Positions 12,092 to 25,918 of a stretch of DNA of 43,211 nt are shown here, in pieces (within the stretch, counting starts at the first letter, position 1; every line of letters begins with the position of its first letter). A model generated the notes under the pieces. The model had not been told where the DNA came from and did not search any database. It was given only the letters and a program-made list of their open reading frames with translations. The position numbers and the translations under genes are program-made. The stretch covers positions 1 to 43,211 of the forward strand of contig JAUCBJ010001684.1 in assembly GCA_032718475.1 (NCBI GenBank), given 5' to 3'. The DNA comes from Nemertoderma westbladi (taxonomy: Eukaryota > Xenacoelomorpha > Nemertodermatida > Nemertodermatidae).

Positions 12092-15000
12092 GCTAGAGTA
12101 TGTTGTATGTGCTATAGTATGTTGACTGTGCTGGAGTATGCTGACTCCTGACTGCTAGAGTATACTGAATGTACTAGAGTATGATCGTGCTGACTCTACT
12201 AGATTATGCTGCAATGCATGTGGTATAGTATGCTGCATGTGCTATTGTATGCTGACTGTAGAGTATTGCTGACTGTACTAGAGTATTGCTGACTGTACTA
12301 GAGTATGCTGACTGTACTAGAGTATGCTGACTGTACTAGAGTATATGCTGACTGTACTAGAGTATATGCTGACTGAACTAGAGTATGCTGACTGCACTAG
12401 AGTATGCTAACTGTACTAGAGTATATGCTGACTGTAATATAGTATATGGTGACTGTACTAGAGTATATGCTGACTGTACTAGAGTATGCTAACTGTACTA
12501 GAGTATGCTGACTGTACTAGAGTATATACTGACTGTACTAGAGTATATGCTGACTGTACTAGAGTATGCTAACTGTACTAGAGTATTGCTGACTACTAGA
12601 GTATATGCTAACTGTACTAGAGTATTGCTGACTGTACTAGAGTATGCTGACTGTACTAGAGTATTGCTGACTGTACTAGAGTATATGCCAACTGTACTAG
12701 AGTATTGCTGACTGAACTAGAGTATGCTGACTGAACTAGAGTATGTTGACTGAACTTGAGTATGCTGACTGAATTAGAGTATGCTGACTGTACTAGAGTA
12801 TATGCTGGCTGTACTAGAGTATGCTGACTGTACTAGAGTATACGCTGACTGAACTAGAGTATATGCTGACTGAACTAGAGTATGCTGACTGTACTAGAGT
12901 ATACGCTGACTGTACTAGAGTATGCTGACTGAACTAGAGTATACCAACTGTACTTATAGTATGCTGACTGTACGAGAGTATACTGACTGTACTAGGGTAT
13001 GCTGACTGTACTAGAGTATACTGACTGTACTAGAGTATACTGACTGTACTAGGGTATGCTGACTGTACTAGATTATGCTGACAGTACTAGAGTATACTTA
13101 CTGACTGTATTAGAGTATACGACTGACTGTACTAGAGTATACTGACTGAACTAGAGTATGCTGACTAGGCTAGAGTATGCTGACTGTACTAGAGTATGCT
13201 GACTGTAGTAGAGTATGCTGACTACTAGAGTATACTGACTGTACTAGAGTATACTGATTGTACTAGAGTATACTGACTGTACTAGAGTATACTGACTGTA
13301 CTAGAGTATGCTGACTGTGCTAGAGTATACTGACTGACTGTACTAGGGTATGCTGACTGTAGTAGAGTATGCTGACTACTAGAGTATACTGACTGTACTA
13401 GAGTATACTGACTGTACTAGAGTATGCTGACTGTACTAGAGTATACTGATTGTACTAGAGTATACTGACTGTACTAGAGTATACTGATTGTACTAGAGTA
13501 TACTGACTGTACTAGAGTATACTGACTGTACTAGGGTGTGCTGACTGTACTAGGGTATGCTGACTGAACTAGAGTATGCTGACTATGCTAGAGTATGCTG
13601 ACTGAACTAGAGTATGCTGACTGTGCTAGAGTATACTGACTGTACTAGGGTATGCTGACTGTACTTGTACTAGAGTATACTGACTGTACTAGAGTATACT
13701 GACTGTACTAGGGTATACTGACTGTACTAGAGTATGCTGACTGTACTAGAGTATACTGACTGTACTAGGGTATGCTTGCTGACAGTACAAGAGTATACTG
13801 ACTGTACTAGGGTATGCTGACTGTAGTAGAGTATGCTGACTACTAGAGTATACTGACTGTACTAGAGTATACTGATTGTACTAGAGTATGCTGACTGTGC
13901 TGGAGTATACTGACTGTAATAGGGTATGCTGACTGAACTAGAGTATACTGATTGTACTAGAGTACACTGACTGAACTAGAGGATACTGACTGAACTAGAG
14001 TATGCTGACTGAACTAGAGTATACTGATTGTACTAGAGGATACTGACTGAACTAGAGTATGCTGACTGTACTAGAGTATGCTGACTGTACTAGAGGATAC
14101 TGACTGAACTAGAGTATGCTGACTGTGCTAGAGTATGCTGACTGTGCTAGAGTATACTGACTGAACTAGAGGATACTGACTGAACTAGAGTATGCTGACT
14201 GTACTAGAGTATACTGACTGTACTAGAGGATACTGACTGAACTAGAGTATGCTGACTGTACTAGAGTATGCTGACTGTACTAGAGGATACTGACTGAACT
14301 AGAGTATGCTGACTGTACTAGAGTATGCTGACTGAACTAGAGTATGCTGACTGTACTAGAGTATACTGACTGAACTAGAGTATGCTGACTGTACTAGAGT
14401 ATTCTGACTGTACTAGAGTATGCTGACTGTACTAGAGTATACTGACTGTACTAGAGTATGCTGACTGTACTAGAGGATACTGACTGAACTAGAGTATGCT
14501 GACTGTACGTACTAGAGTATACTGACTGTACTAGAGGATACTGACTGAACTAGAGTATGCTGACTGTACTAGAGTATACTGACTGTAGTAGAGTATGCTG
14601 ACTGTGCTAGAGTATGCTGACTGTGCTAGAGTATGCTGACTGTACTAGAGGATACTCACTGAACTAGAGTATGCTGACTGTACTAGAGTATGCTGACTGA
14701 ACTAGAGTATGCTGACTGTACTAGAGTATACTGACTGTACTAGAGTATGCTGACTGTACTAGTGTATGCTGACTGAACTAGAGTATGCTGACTGTACTAG
14801 AGTATGCTGACTGAACTAGGGTATGCTGACTACTAGAGTATGCTGACTGTACTAGAGTATGCTGACTGTACTAGAGTATACTGACTGTGCTGGAGTATAC
14901 TGACTGTACTAGAGTATGCTGACTGTGCTAGAGTATGCTGACTGTGCTAGAGTATGCTGACTGTACTAGAGGATACTGACTGTGCTAGAGGATACTGACT

Positions 15001-18000
15001 GAACTAGAGTATGCTGACTGTACTAGAGTATACTGACTGTACTAGAGTATACTGATTGTACTAGAATATACTGACTGTACTAGAGTATGCTGACTGAACT
15101 AGGGTATGCTGACTACTAGAGTATGCTGACTGTACTAGAGTATACTGACTGAACTAGAGTATGCTGACTGTGCTAGAGTATGCTGACTGTACTAGATGAT
15201 ACTGACTGAACTAGAGTATGCTGACTGTACTAGAGTATACTGACTGTGCTAGAGGATACTGACTGAACTAGAGTATGCTGACTGTACTAGAGTATGCTGA
15301 CTGAACTAGAGTATGCTGACTGTACTAGAGTATACTGACTGTACTAGAGTATACTGATTGTACTAGAATATACTGACTGTACTAGAGTATACTGACTGAA
15401 CTAGAGTATGCTGACTGTGCTAGAGTATACTGACTGAACTAGAGTATGCTGACTGTACTAGAGTATGCTGACATGAACTAGAGTATGCTGACTGTACTAG
15501 AGTGTGCTGACTATGCTAGAGTATGCTAACTGTACTAGAGTATACTGACTGTACTAGAGTATGCTGACTGTACTAGAGTATACTGACTGTGCTGGAGTAT
15601 ACTGACTGTACTAGAGTATACTGACTGTACTAGAGTATGCTGACTGTACTAGAGTATACTGACTGTATTTGAGTATGCTGACTGTACTAGAGTATACTGA
15701 TTGTACTAGAATATACTGACTGTACTAGAGTATACTGACTGAACTAGAGTATGCTGACTGTGCTAGAGTATACTGACTGTACTAGAGTATGCTGACTGTA
15801 CTAGAGTATACTGACTGAACTAGAGTATGCTGACTGTGCTAGAGTATGCTGACTGTGCTAGAGTATGCTAACTGTACTAGAGTATACTGACTGTACTAGA
15901 GTATGCTGACTGTACTAGAGTATACTGACTGTGCTGGAGTATACGCTGACTGAACTAGAGTATATGCTGACTGAACTAGAGTATGCTGACTGAACTAGAG
16001 TATGCTGACTGAACTAGAGTATGCTGACTGTACTAGGGTATACTGATTGTACTAGAATATACTGACTGTACTAGAGTATACTGACTGAACTAGAGTATGC
16101 TGACATGAACTAGAGTATGCTGACTGAACTAGAGTATGCTGACTGTACTAGGGTATACTGATTGTACTAGAATATACTGACTGTACTAGAGTATACTGAC
16201 TGAACTAGAGTATGCTGACTGTACTAGAGGATACTGACTGAACTAGAGTATGCTGACTGTACTAGAGTATACTGACTGTGCTAGAGGATACTGACTGAAC
16301 TAGAGTATGCTGACTGTACTAGAGTATACTGACTGTACTAGAGTATACTGATTGTACTAGAATATACTGACTGTACTAGAGTATACTGACTGAACTAGAG
16401 TATGCTGACTGTGCTAGAGTATACTGACTGAACTAGAGTATGCTGACTGTACTAGAGTATGCTGACATGAACTAGAGTATGCTGACTGTACTAGAGTATG
16501 CTAACTGTACTAGAGTATACTGACTGTACTAGATTATGCTGACTGTACTAGAGTATGCTGACTGTACTAGAGTGTGCTGACATGAACTAGAGTATGCTGA
16601 CATGAACTAGAGTATGCTGACATGAACTAGAGTATGCTGACTGTACTAGAGTATACTGATTGTACTAGAATATACTGACTGTACTAGAGTATACTGACTG
16701 AACTAGAGTATGCTGACATGAACTAGAGTATGCTGACTGAACTAGAGTATGCTGACTATGCTAGAGTATGCTGACTGAACTAGAGTATGCTGACTGTGCT
16801 AGAGTATACTGACTGTACTAGAGTATGCTGACTGTGCTAGAGTATACTGACTGTACAAGAGTATGCTGACTGTGCTAGAGTATGCTGACTGAACTAGAGT
16901 ATATGCTGACTGAACTAGAGTATGCTGACTATGCTAGAGTATGCTGACTGAACTAGAGTATGCTGACTGTGCTAGAGTATACTGACTGTACTAGAGTATG
17001 CTGACTGTACTAGAGTATACTGACTGTACTAGGGTATGCTGACTGAACTAGAGTATGCTGACTGTACTAGAGTGTGCTGACTATGCTAGAGTATGCTGAC
17101 TGTGCTAGAGTATACTGACTGTACTAGAGTATACTGACTGAACTAGAGTATGCTGACTGAACTACAGTATGCTGACTGAACTAGAGTATGCTGACTGTGC
17201 TAGAGTATGCTGACTGTACTAGAGTATACTGACTGTACTAGAGTATGCTGACTGTACTAGAGTATACTGATTGTACTAGAGTATACTGACTGTACTAGAG
17301 TATGCTGACTGTGCTAGAGTATGCTGACTGTGCTAGAGTATACTGACTGTACTAGGGTATGCTGACTGAACTAGAGTATGCTGACTGTACTAGAGTGTGC
17401 TGACATGAACTAGAGTATGCTGACATGAACTAGAGTATGCTGACTGAACTAGAGTATGCTGACTGTACTAGAGTATGCTGACTGTACTAGAGTGTGCTGA
17501 CTGTACTAGAGTATGCTGACTGTACTAGAGTGTGCTGACTATGCTAGAGTATGCTAACTGTACTAGAGTATACTGACTGTACTAGAGTATGCTGACTATG
17601 CTAGAGTGTGCTGACTGTGCTGGAGTATACTGACTGTACAAGGGTATGCTGACTGTACTAGAGTATGCTGACATGAACTAGAGTACGCTGACATGAACTA
17701 GAGTATGCTGACTGAACTAGAGTATGCTGACTATGCTAGAGTGTGCTGACTGTGCTGGAGTATACTGACTGTACTAGGGTTATGCTGACTGAACTAGAGT
17801 ATACTGAGTGTACTAGGGTTATGCTGACTGTACTAGAGTATGCTGACTGTGCTAGAGTATACTGACTGAACTAGAGTATGCTGACTGTACTAGAGTGTGC
17901 TGACTATGCTAGGGTATGCTGACTATGCTAGAGTATACTGACTAAACTAGAGTATGATGACTGTGCTAGAGTATACTGACTGTACTAGGGTATGCTGACT

Positions 18001-18374
18001 GTACTAGAGTATGCTGACATGAACTAGAGTATGCTGACATGAACTAGAGTATGCTGACTGAACTAGAGTATGCTGACTATGCTAGAGTGTGCTGACTGTG
18101 CTGGAGTATACTGACTGTACTAGGGTTATGCTGACTGTACTAGAGTATGCTGACTGTACTAGAGTATGCTGACTGTGCTAGAGGATACTGACTGTACTAG
18201 GGTATGCTGACTGTACTAGAGTATACTGACTGTACTAGGGTATGCTGACTGTACTAGAGTATACTGACTGTACTAGAGTATGCTGACAGTACTAGAGTAT
18301 ACTGACTGAACTAGAGAATGCTGACTGCTAGGGTATGCTGACTGTAATAGAGTATACTGACTGTGCTGGAGTAT
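12092..18374. repeat. Minisatellite 2: 19-bp unit, about 330 copies
   Basis: 6.3 kb array of a unit close to ctgactgtactagagtatg, with frequent variants gaactagag, gtgctagag, catgaactag, and -tac or -tatg endings. Units at the left edge (12092-12300) are the most degenerate. A rare variant, tactgattgtactagaata, recurs at about 15061, 15363, 15706, 16052, 16167, 16347 and 16665, showing block duplication inside the array. Stops occur in most frames, so no long frames cross it. It sits in intron 3 between exons 3 and 4. Confidence 0.98.
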
Positions 18375-21300
18375 CACATGTTTACTATGCTAATTATGTG
18401 CTATATAAATATCGGCCGTATCAATGACATTGCAATCTGAAATGGATCACAATAATTATTATCACATATTTAAAATATAAATTAAATAAGTAGTCTTCTA
18501 TATGCGATAAGATAAGAGAGACAGACATTCCGAGATATCAAAGGTCGTTTTAATGGGCTTGTAACCGAAGGGGATATTCTATGACTTCAAAGAATAAACA
18601 CAGGAAGAGAGAAACAAGACATATTCGATGGTCAGTGATTAAAAACGCCATTAGAATACATTCAAGTCAGCTGGCATTATCCTCATTTGGAATAAGATTG
18701 AAAGTAGCAATAGGCCGCCTTCTTTGTGTCACTAATTATCTGAGAACTAACTCATTGCTATTCCATGGAGTATTATAATAAATACTATGATAAATTATAG
18801 ATGAACAAATAGATACAGTGAAACCTCCAAACCAGCACTGCCAATATCCATTAACTAAACTGTAATCATCATTGGTAGAAAAGACGCCATTCGTTAGAAA
18901 AGGTTTGGGATTGGATAACAACATCATGTTATTTTTAAGACTTAGAAAGACACACACACACACAGGAAGGACAAGATACAATATTGGTAGTACACGGCCA
19001 AGGATTGATTGCCTATTAACCTGAAAATGAGTTGGCTGATTAAAAGAGGGTGATGTTGTCTGTCAGGTGGAGCTGACACATAAACCCAGACTCTTGGAAG
19101 AAAACACATTTCTGTGTCCAAAACATATTATTATGTTGAAACCAGACAGTATAATAATAATTGTGAGTATCCTCTGAAATGTTGTCAAAATGATTCCGAT
19201 TGTGTGATGGTTGTGGACAGGTTGTGGATGAAGTATTTTCCATCAGATGGGTGTTGCCTCGGGGATAGAAATCCCAAGAAACACAACTCATTGGCCTTGA
19301 GGTGGGGGGTAGGTGGGTGGTACCTGGACGGTAAACCAACCACTAATCTCATCCCCAACTTAACTGCAATCCCTTCGCTTTCCATTAAAATTAATGGTTT
19401 CAACTCACGCCACACTGCCTCCTACAATGCGATTATTAATATTATATTATTGTGAATGTGTTAGCACTTTGAATGTGATTTATAGTGGCTGGGCTGGGAG
19501 AATATCTGTATTTCCGTAGGTTATATAATTCTTTGGTTTTTCGTTTGCTAAGTTTTAACATGAAATATGTCCACAAGACTAATTTAAAAAGTAAAATTTT
19601 TAATATAAAATTTACACCAGTTTCGATTCGTCATTCACTTCCGGCTTCAAGGGGATTCGCCCCATCTTGTTTTCGCTTTGGGCCGATTTATCAGCTCCAG
19701 CTAACAATGAAACTTTCTCTGGGGAGTTACAATATATCTCAACCTCGTACGAGAGGGCAGCTTGCGACGGATCAATCTCCGTCCGTGGTGCAGCTAAAAG
19801 AGGCAACAACCAGTATAGGTTGACCAGAGCTGGGGGACCTCCTGGTAACAGCCAATCACAGCGGCTGGCTACACCATCAACATGGGGGGTGGGGGTGGGG
19901 GGAATAAACATTCTAACCATGAGGCCTCTAATGAAATCGCGCCCGTCTTGGTACCCTGCCTCAAAGACCGGGATGGCCTGGCCTGTCAGATAGTTAGTGG
20001 GATAATGAAACGTTGTGCTGTCACAGGGAAGAGTTAGGTTACAATACAACCCAATGTGATTACCATCCCAGGTATCCGAATCCGTAATGAGAGTGATGTA
20101 GTATTTAGTGTGTTTCAGGGAGACAAACTTACTTAGGATATCATTTACACAATATTATCGGCTACGCTCCCAATCATACCAATGATTAATATTATTACAC
20201 AGATTCACAAACAATCGAGAAACATTAATACTAGCATTTTATTATATAAAATTCATGGCCATCACAACGTACTTAAGGCATTGATAATTCAACGGAACCA
20301 GACAAAATTAAGCGATAAAGTAAACAACAGAGATTAATAATTATAGGAAACTATAATCTGATTGGGCGATGTCGACATTCCATATTGATAGGAGGAACAT
20401 ATTTCCGGGAAGAGGGCAATGTTTCTTCTAATTTCAGACAAAGAATATTATTGATTAAAACCAACATCTCTATCTGATGGTTGATTGGTTTGGTTACCGT
20501 GTTACTGAAAGTCTGAAACCCCATGTATATAAATATATTCAACTTGGTGCTTGGTCAACTTGGAGCACCTAGGGGGATACCAGGAAATCAATTGAACTTG
20601 ATTTAGTCATTATTATAGTAGATCCGATCCGACCTTGAATACATCACTAATCAGATGACACGACAAACAGGTCCGGGAGGGAATGTAAACAACTAATATA
20701 CGTATTTATAAACGAAATGTGTACGTAGTGGTATAAACAAATTTGCGAAACAAAAGTAACTTGAATATTAAGTGTTTTATTTCTAGTGAAAAACGGGTGG
20801 CATTATACTGGCTTGTGGTCCGTGGACTGGGGTACTGGAATACTGCAAATGCAGAGAATTCAATTTAATTCAATGTTTATTATTTTGGTTCCCTCAACAC
20901 GCCTCTGCAACCTGTTCCTTTACTAACCCGCTAAAAGTAAAAAATAAAAGTATTGATCAGACCCCAAAAGTAAAAAGTGAAATAATTTTTTGATTAAAAG
21001 TAAAATATTTTTCCAGCTCTATAATAACATCGATGTTTGGAAATTGTAAAAGTGCTGGCACAACAAATGCAGGTAGCTGTGAGCCATTTCAATAATACCC
21101 AATATATCAAACGGTGTATGTCTTCGCAGGATAATTAGAAGTATATCGAAGACTGAAGGGCAGGAAATTGAATTATCTGACTGCCGTGTATCTCCAATGC
21201 GTCAAGGAAAACTTGTTGAATCAGAGGAACCCAGATGATTGCAAGCCGGAAAATGGACAAATTGATAAATTGGGTAGGGATTAAGAAATGCACTCAGAGC

Positions 21301-21755
21301 TCTTAGATTGACTCACTAATGTGATCAGTCAGCACATGTGTTCCATTTTCTACCATGAAGAACAGCATGGTTCATCGATGACATCTCAAACTGAAGTTGT
21401 TAAAAAATTCGTAACATAATGTAAACTTAATGCAGTGCCAGTACCTCACCGCATTGCAATTAATATACCGGTCCGGTATGATATATCCATCATCAGTAGA
21501 TTTAGTTAGAAGATATAACAAACGTTTAGTATTTTAACACAGTATTGCTAGTCAACCAATATTGCAAACTTGTTGGTATCGTTAAGTCACTTCTTATATA
21601 GCTAAAATGAGTCTATGATATAGTACAATATGACGGATTCTTTTTTCTTGTTGAAATAAATATCATGACATATCATCAGACACAAACTTATATATAATAT
21701 ATGGTTATTGGTTTAGGAACAACCAAATTTAAAACTTTGTAAATTAATATCTCAC
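18375..21755. other. Intron 3, proximal part
   Basis: Mostly AT-rich intron. It contains a short CA microsatellite (18950-18964), a GC-richer stretch at 19620-20050 with a CCAAT-type motif at 19849-19862, and a small piece (about 20874-20930) related to the taacctgttcctt family. No splice-bounded coding exon was found, and exon 3 and exon 4 already join in phase. Confidence 0.6.
18950..18964. repeat. CA microsatellite
   Basis: Seven CA/AC dinucleotides in a row. Confidence 0.85.
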
Positions 21756-22288
21756 CTTGGTTTTACGCTTTCCTGGTGCTTTTTCTTTCCGGGGTTTCAC
21801 AGCCCGTGCGGAACTGACATCTGTCGTCGGAAGACGCCGTTCCTCGCAGCCTGGAACGGTCGGAACAACCGCCGCGGAACCACCCGGAATTGGGGATGGC
21901 GCGGCCACCGCGCGGCCGTTGGGGGCGCACGACGGGGGAGAGACGACGCGCCCCGAAGGTGATTTCCTTCCCTCGACAACCTTATCGGAAGTCCCTCCGT
22001 CTGGCGAGTAATCTGAGGATGCGATGTAATAATCCCCGGATTCTTCCCCCTTCGCTACCAACGGCTGGTCCGAAGGAGATTCCTCACCACCCCCTGATAC
22101 AGATTTCCTTTTAATCTTCATCTTTTTGCACTTTGGCAATGAGTGGGTGTTTCCCTTCTCTAGTTTGGATCTGTTTGAGACACTGGTAAGTGGCTTTGGT
22201 GGATTTTCTGAGGAGTTCACCTGAATTGGCGGTAAATCAATGACTAGTTTGCCGACACCGTTCTCTGACGGTAAGCCCCATTCATCGC
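21756..22288 (-). CDS. ZNF608/ZNF609: Exon 3: N-terminal signature and basic Ser/Pro-rich linker, residues 24-200
   Basis: A 533-nt exon lies between an acceptor ending ...ttttgttgtag (22289) and the donor AAG|GTGAG (exon end 21756). It begins with DEW, and residues 33-41 read GVGKLVIDL. Vertebrate ZNF608/609 have a G-D-D/E-W then GVGNLIIDL signature in the same place near the N terminus, so the match is specific. A low-complexity linker follows: a Lys cluster near residue 75 (KCKKMKIKRK), acidic and Ser/Gly-rich stretches, an Ala/Pro-rich part, and a basic end (RKEKAPGKRKTK, residues 189-200) that could be a nuclear localisation signal. The exon is much richer in GC and CpG than the surrounding intron. 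It ends in phase 0, as exon 4 requires. An open frame read from the internal GTG at 22220 understates the exon by 22 codons. Confidence 0.9.
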
Positions 22289-23334
22289 CTACAACAAAAC
22301 AAATATGAGACAGTAGTTATTTACAGTGATTGTAAAGTAATGTAGTTTTTTATATATATTTGCCCGGAAATAATTAGTTTTGGCCTTCATGATTCTCCTT
22401 CATTATCTCGACGACTCGACCACATAAACTACAATCATTCTCTGGCTGGCCGTGGTCAGTTTTCTTTGATGTAATTTCACTATTTCAAATGGATATTGAA
22501 CATTGTGTAAAAATATAAATTTGGATTACTTCAGATTGTTTGAAAATAAAATAAATTAATTTGGAATAAAATGTTAGAGTGCCTGTGCGTGTCTGTGCGG
22601 GGAAGTTAAAAACCTATGTAAAAAAAACCGAAAATCCTCTGCATACGAGAAGTAGTTCATTGTGAGTCAGAAACTGAAATGCAAAACTATATTATACATT
22701 TACCATTAATTAAGGTAACTCGCACCTGTCCTATTATACATCAATAGGGCCCACAGGTGGTCATATAATATGATATACAGAGGGCAAATAAATATAACGC
22801 GGCTAATTTACAGAAGATTTCTTTAAAGGGACTCAAACAAAGGAGTTACAATACAGATTGATTAATCCATATCCATTGCAAAGAAACGGAAACCTAATGG
22901 CCAAATTATAATAAGCCGCTTCATACAAACATATTAGAAGCAGCATAGCAGCAGCGAGCAGCGCTTCCGCAACTCAGTATCAGTTTTGGAGAAAACGGCT
23001 GTGTCAATTGATTAATCATGCTATTAACTAACATATCCAATAACATTAAAATCCCTCTTCGCCCAATCAACAAGGATCCTGGGAATTTCATTTGATAAAT
23101 ATTCCTCCTGCCAGAGCTGCAGCTAGCCGGCAGGTAAATAAAGCACAACCCTAACCCGCAACTGCAATAAGATGATGGTATGCGATTCCCACAGGTTGAT
23201 AGGTCATTATATCCTATATCCCGGGCTTGGATCACAATTCTCGAAGTTTTGTGTTTATTGATATTTGTCATTTTTGTCGACAAAGACACATTGTGAACTC
23301 GAAATATGTGTAACAAACTTGTGATAAACAAAAC

Positions 23335-23392
23335 ATTAAATAATATTAATTAATTACTAAATTAATTAATTAATCCAATTAATTAACCTGAA
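23335..23392. promoter_or_regulatory. TTAATTAA-rich cluster (homeodomain-type sites)
   Basis: Within 58 bp there are several overlapping TTAATTAA or AATTAATT palindromes. TAAT cores are typical homeodomain targets, and regulatory genes often keep intronic enhancers. Low-complexity AT sequence could produce the same pattern by chance. Confidence 0.25.
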
Positions 23393-23749
23393 ATCGTATT
23401 TCAAATGCAATGTAAAGAGGAAATCGTCAAGAAATGTACAACACAAAACAAGTGCTTCTGCTTAGGTCATGTCGAACAGTATTTATTAGGAAATATCAAA
23501 TATTTATCAAAAATGTGTGGAATTTTGCAAACACATCTCAGCGATTTAATATCACGTCTCAATATTAAATTATCAATTGTAAGGGAAATGAGCAGTTTAC
23601 AATGGCTGGTTATTCTACTAACCAAAAACAATAAACTAAAGTCAATAGATCAGGTTATACACTATTATTTCTGGAAGAGGGATGGATTTTGAATTGGTCG
23701 ACGTCGAATGCCCCCGCCCCCTTTCTGGTATTTCAAGGGGACGCTTTCG

Positions 23750-23805
23750 GCTTTATCTCCCCATGGTGATAACCAACGCTTTATCTCCCTATGGTGATAA
23801 CGAAC
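23750..23805. promoter_or_regulatory. Tandem 28-bp duplication with paired GATA motifs
   Basis: Two adjacent 28-bp copies differ at two positions. Each holds ctttatctcc and tggtgataac, that is TTATCT and TGATAA, a divergent pair of GATA-factor motifs. Four GATA-type motifs in 56 bp in an intron near exon 3 is suggestive of an enhancer, but no conservation data are available. Confidence 0.35.
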
Positions 23806-25918
23806 ATAATCAATTAATCATAAATCTTGCGATGTAATTAGGCAATTTTTAAAAATAAAGTAAATTTATGCTATAAACTGGCGTATTTAATGGCTGGAAA
23901 TATAGTATAAGTACGTCTGCACCAATTATTGGAGTACCGTATTTTAGGGAAACACTGACTGACGTATGTGGTGTATTATGTATGTCTGTGATGGTGATGC
24001 ATTATGTTGGTACCGGTAACGAATCTCGGTGAATAAAGTAGAGAAGTAGAAGAATCACATGTACAATATATCCCAGCTTAAAAGTAAACAGTTATAAATT
24101 ATATATAATATTATGCTGATCTTGAGAAGATGACCGTAGTGAATCACATTGGATGAGCACTTAGTTGGTTTGATATAATGTGATCTATACTGCGGTGCAA
24201 TATCGGATCCACCGATCCACGTAAATGGTTGCAAATTGAAAGTCGCATCCTATACAGCAGACAGCCCTACTCGGATTCTGGGAAAGTGCATAGCCCATTC
24301 ATTCGCTCTGCCAATTGCCTGATTACCCACCTTGGCTTATTCTATTCCCGGCACCACTTCAATTACTTCCATATGCGGGGAAGACTAGAGGCCAGTTGAT
24401 TACTATGAATGTAATCAACATTTTGGGACCTGTGATGGATAGAGTAAGTGTGGGATCCGAATTATATCCCAAAGGTTGACCTAGTCGGTGAAGTGAATGT
24501 GACTAAGTCGCTATGAAAGGGACAATATGTCAGTCATTGTCAGATGTGAAGTCAGGTATATCTGAGGCTGTGATATTCAGACAGACACAGAGCGACAAAT
24601 GTGAGGAGAAATAATTAAGAATCATTGAGACAAAGTATAAATGATTCGGGGAAAAGCGATTCAAATTATATATGGCCGATTCGCTTTACATACACATAGT
24701 TGAGGTTGTTCCACAATTAAATAATTAATGCATGGTAAATGTAATATGCTACATTTATTTGCAAAAATAATCCTTTGTTAATAAACTAGCTATTGATTTT
24801 AGGAATGAAACAGTTGAGAGTATAGAGTTAAGAATTAGCTGAGGGGGGCACAGTTGTTATCTCCTTGCAAGCCAACCTCATTGTGCACGCTCTGTGGGCT
24901 AAGCTAATGGATAATGTTATACAGTTAGGCGGTCGCCTTGAGGGGAGTATTATTTATACGCCAAGGCTTATAACCTCTACCTTGGGGGCCAATACTCAGC
25001 GCTTAGCTCCAAGATAAGGGACGTGTCTCCGGTTCCTGAACCCGGTACAATCAATGGGTAGGGCCCCGCTCGCTATATGGTTCACTATATGACACCGAAA
25101 TTAAGTCCAACAAACTGTGACAGCTGCAGCAGACATACACCGAGTAATGTGCTTAAATTAATAACGAGAGAGCGATGAGTGAGTGAGATCGGTCGGTCTG
25201 GACATGTGGCCAGGAAATAGTCCGACCCACAGTATCAGATACAGTCATGCGCGCGCAGTATGTAGGCAGTTCACTGGCTTATGGGGATCAATGCCAACCA
25301 AACATTACACATGTTTACCAACTTTAATGATACTTTTAGATACTCTTAACTAATAACCGGAACAGCAATATAAAGGGCAGTCTGAATTTCGGAATAGAGT
25401 AAATTATTTCTTGGTTGAAGATAAGGTATATTTGGGTGAAGGAAATATGTTTTCCATACCGCGTTTACATATGGGCGTTGTGTTTAATATGCTTAAATAA
25501 GTTCCTCTAAAGCATCAGCACACTTCCTAATATATTTACTGTTTTGGTTAGCCTTCTGCTAAACAGTAAACATGCGTATGGTGAAGTCCGTAGGGGTGCT
25601 CATGCGTGTCGACTCGAATGCTAAATGGATCTCGATCATCTAGTCAATTCAGAACTAATTTATTTTTCTGAACATAGTATTTCTAATTACGTTTCTATAA
25701 CTCTCTTAATTGTTTCTAAAACCTGTTCATTTATTAACCAAGGCTGTTAATTATAACAAAAACCAATTGACAATCCTGCAAATACATTGCGCCTGCTCTC
25801 CATCGCTAATGCCAAATGATTTTTCCCAATTACAAAATTATTGCTAAATTTAAAATTTCACTTGGCTTCTAATGTTCGGTGATAATATATTAGTCTGGAA
25901 GACCCGTTAGCGTTAAGT

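Larger units (their letters stand above)
22289..25918. other. Intron 2, larger part
   Basis: AT-rich intron with no coding exon seen; exons 2 and 3 join in phase without an extra exon. It contains candidate regulatory clusters at 23335-23392 and 23750-23805. Confidence 0.6.

Noticed and set aside
19612-20049. Open frames of more than 100 codons on both strands in a GC-richer part of intron 3
   Set aside because: No recognisable motif, no matching splice sites, and exons 3 and 4 already join in phase. The CCAAT-type motif shared with 38534-38547 is too common to mean much.
23405-23692. 95-codon plus-strand open frame
   Set aside because: AT-rich, no recognisable domain, no splice or promoter support.
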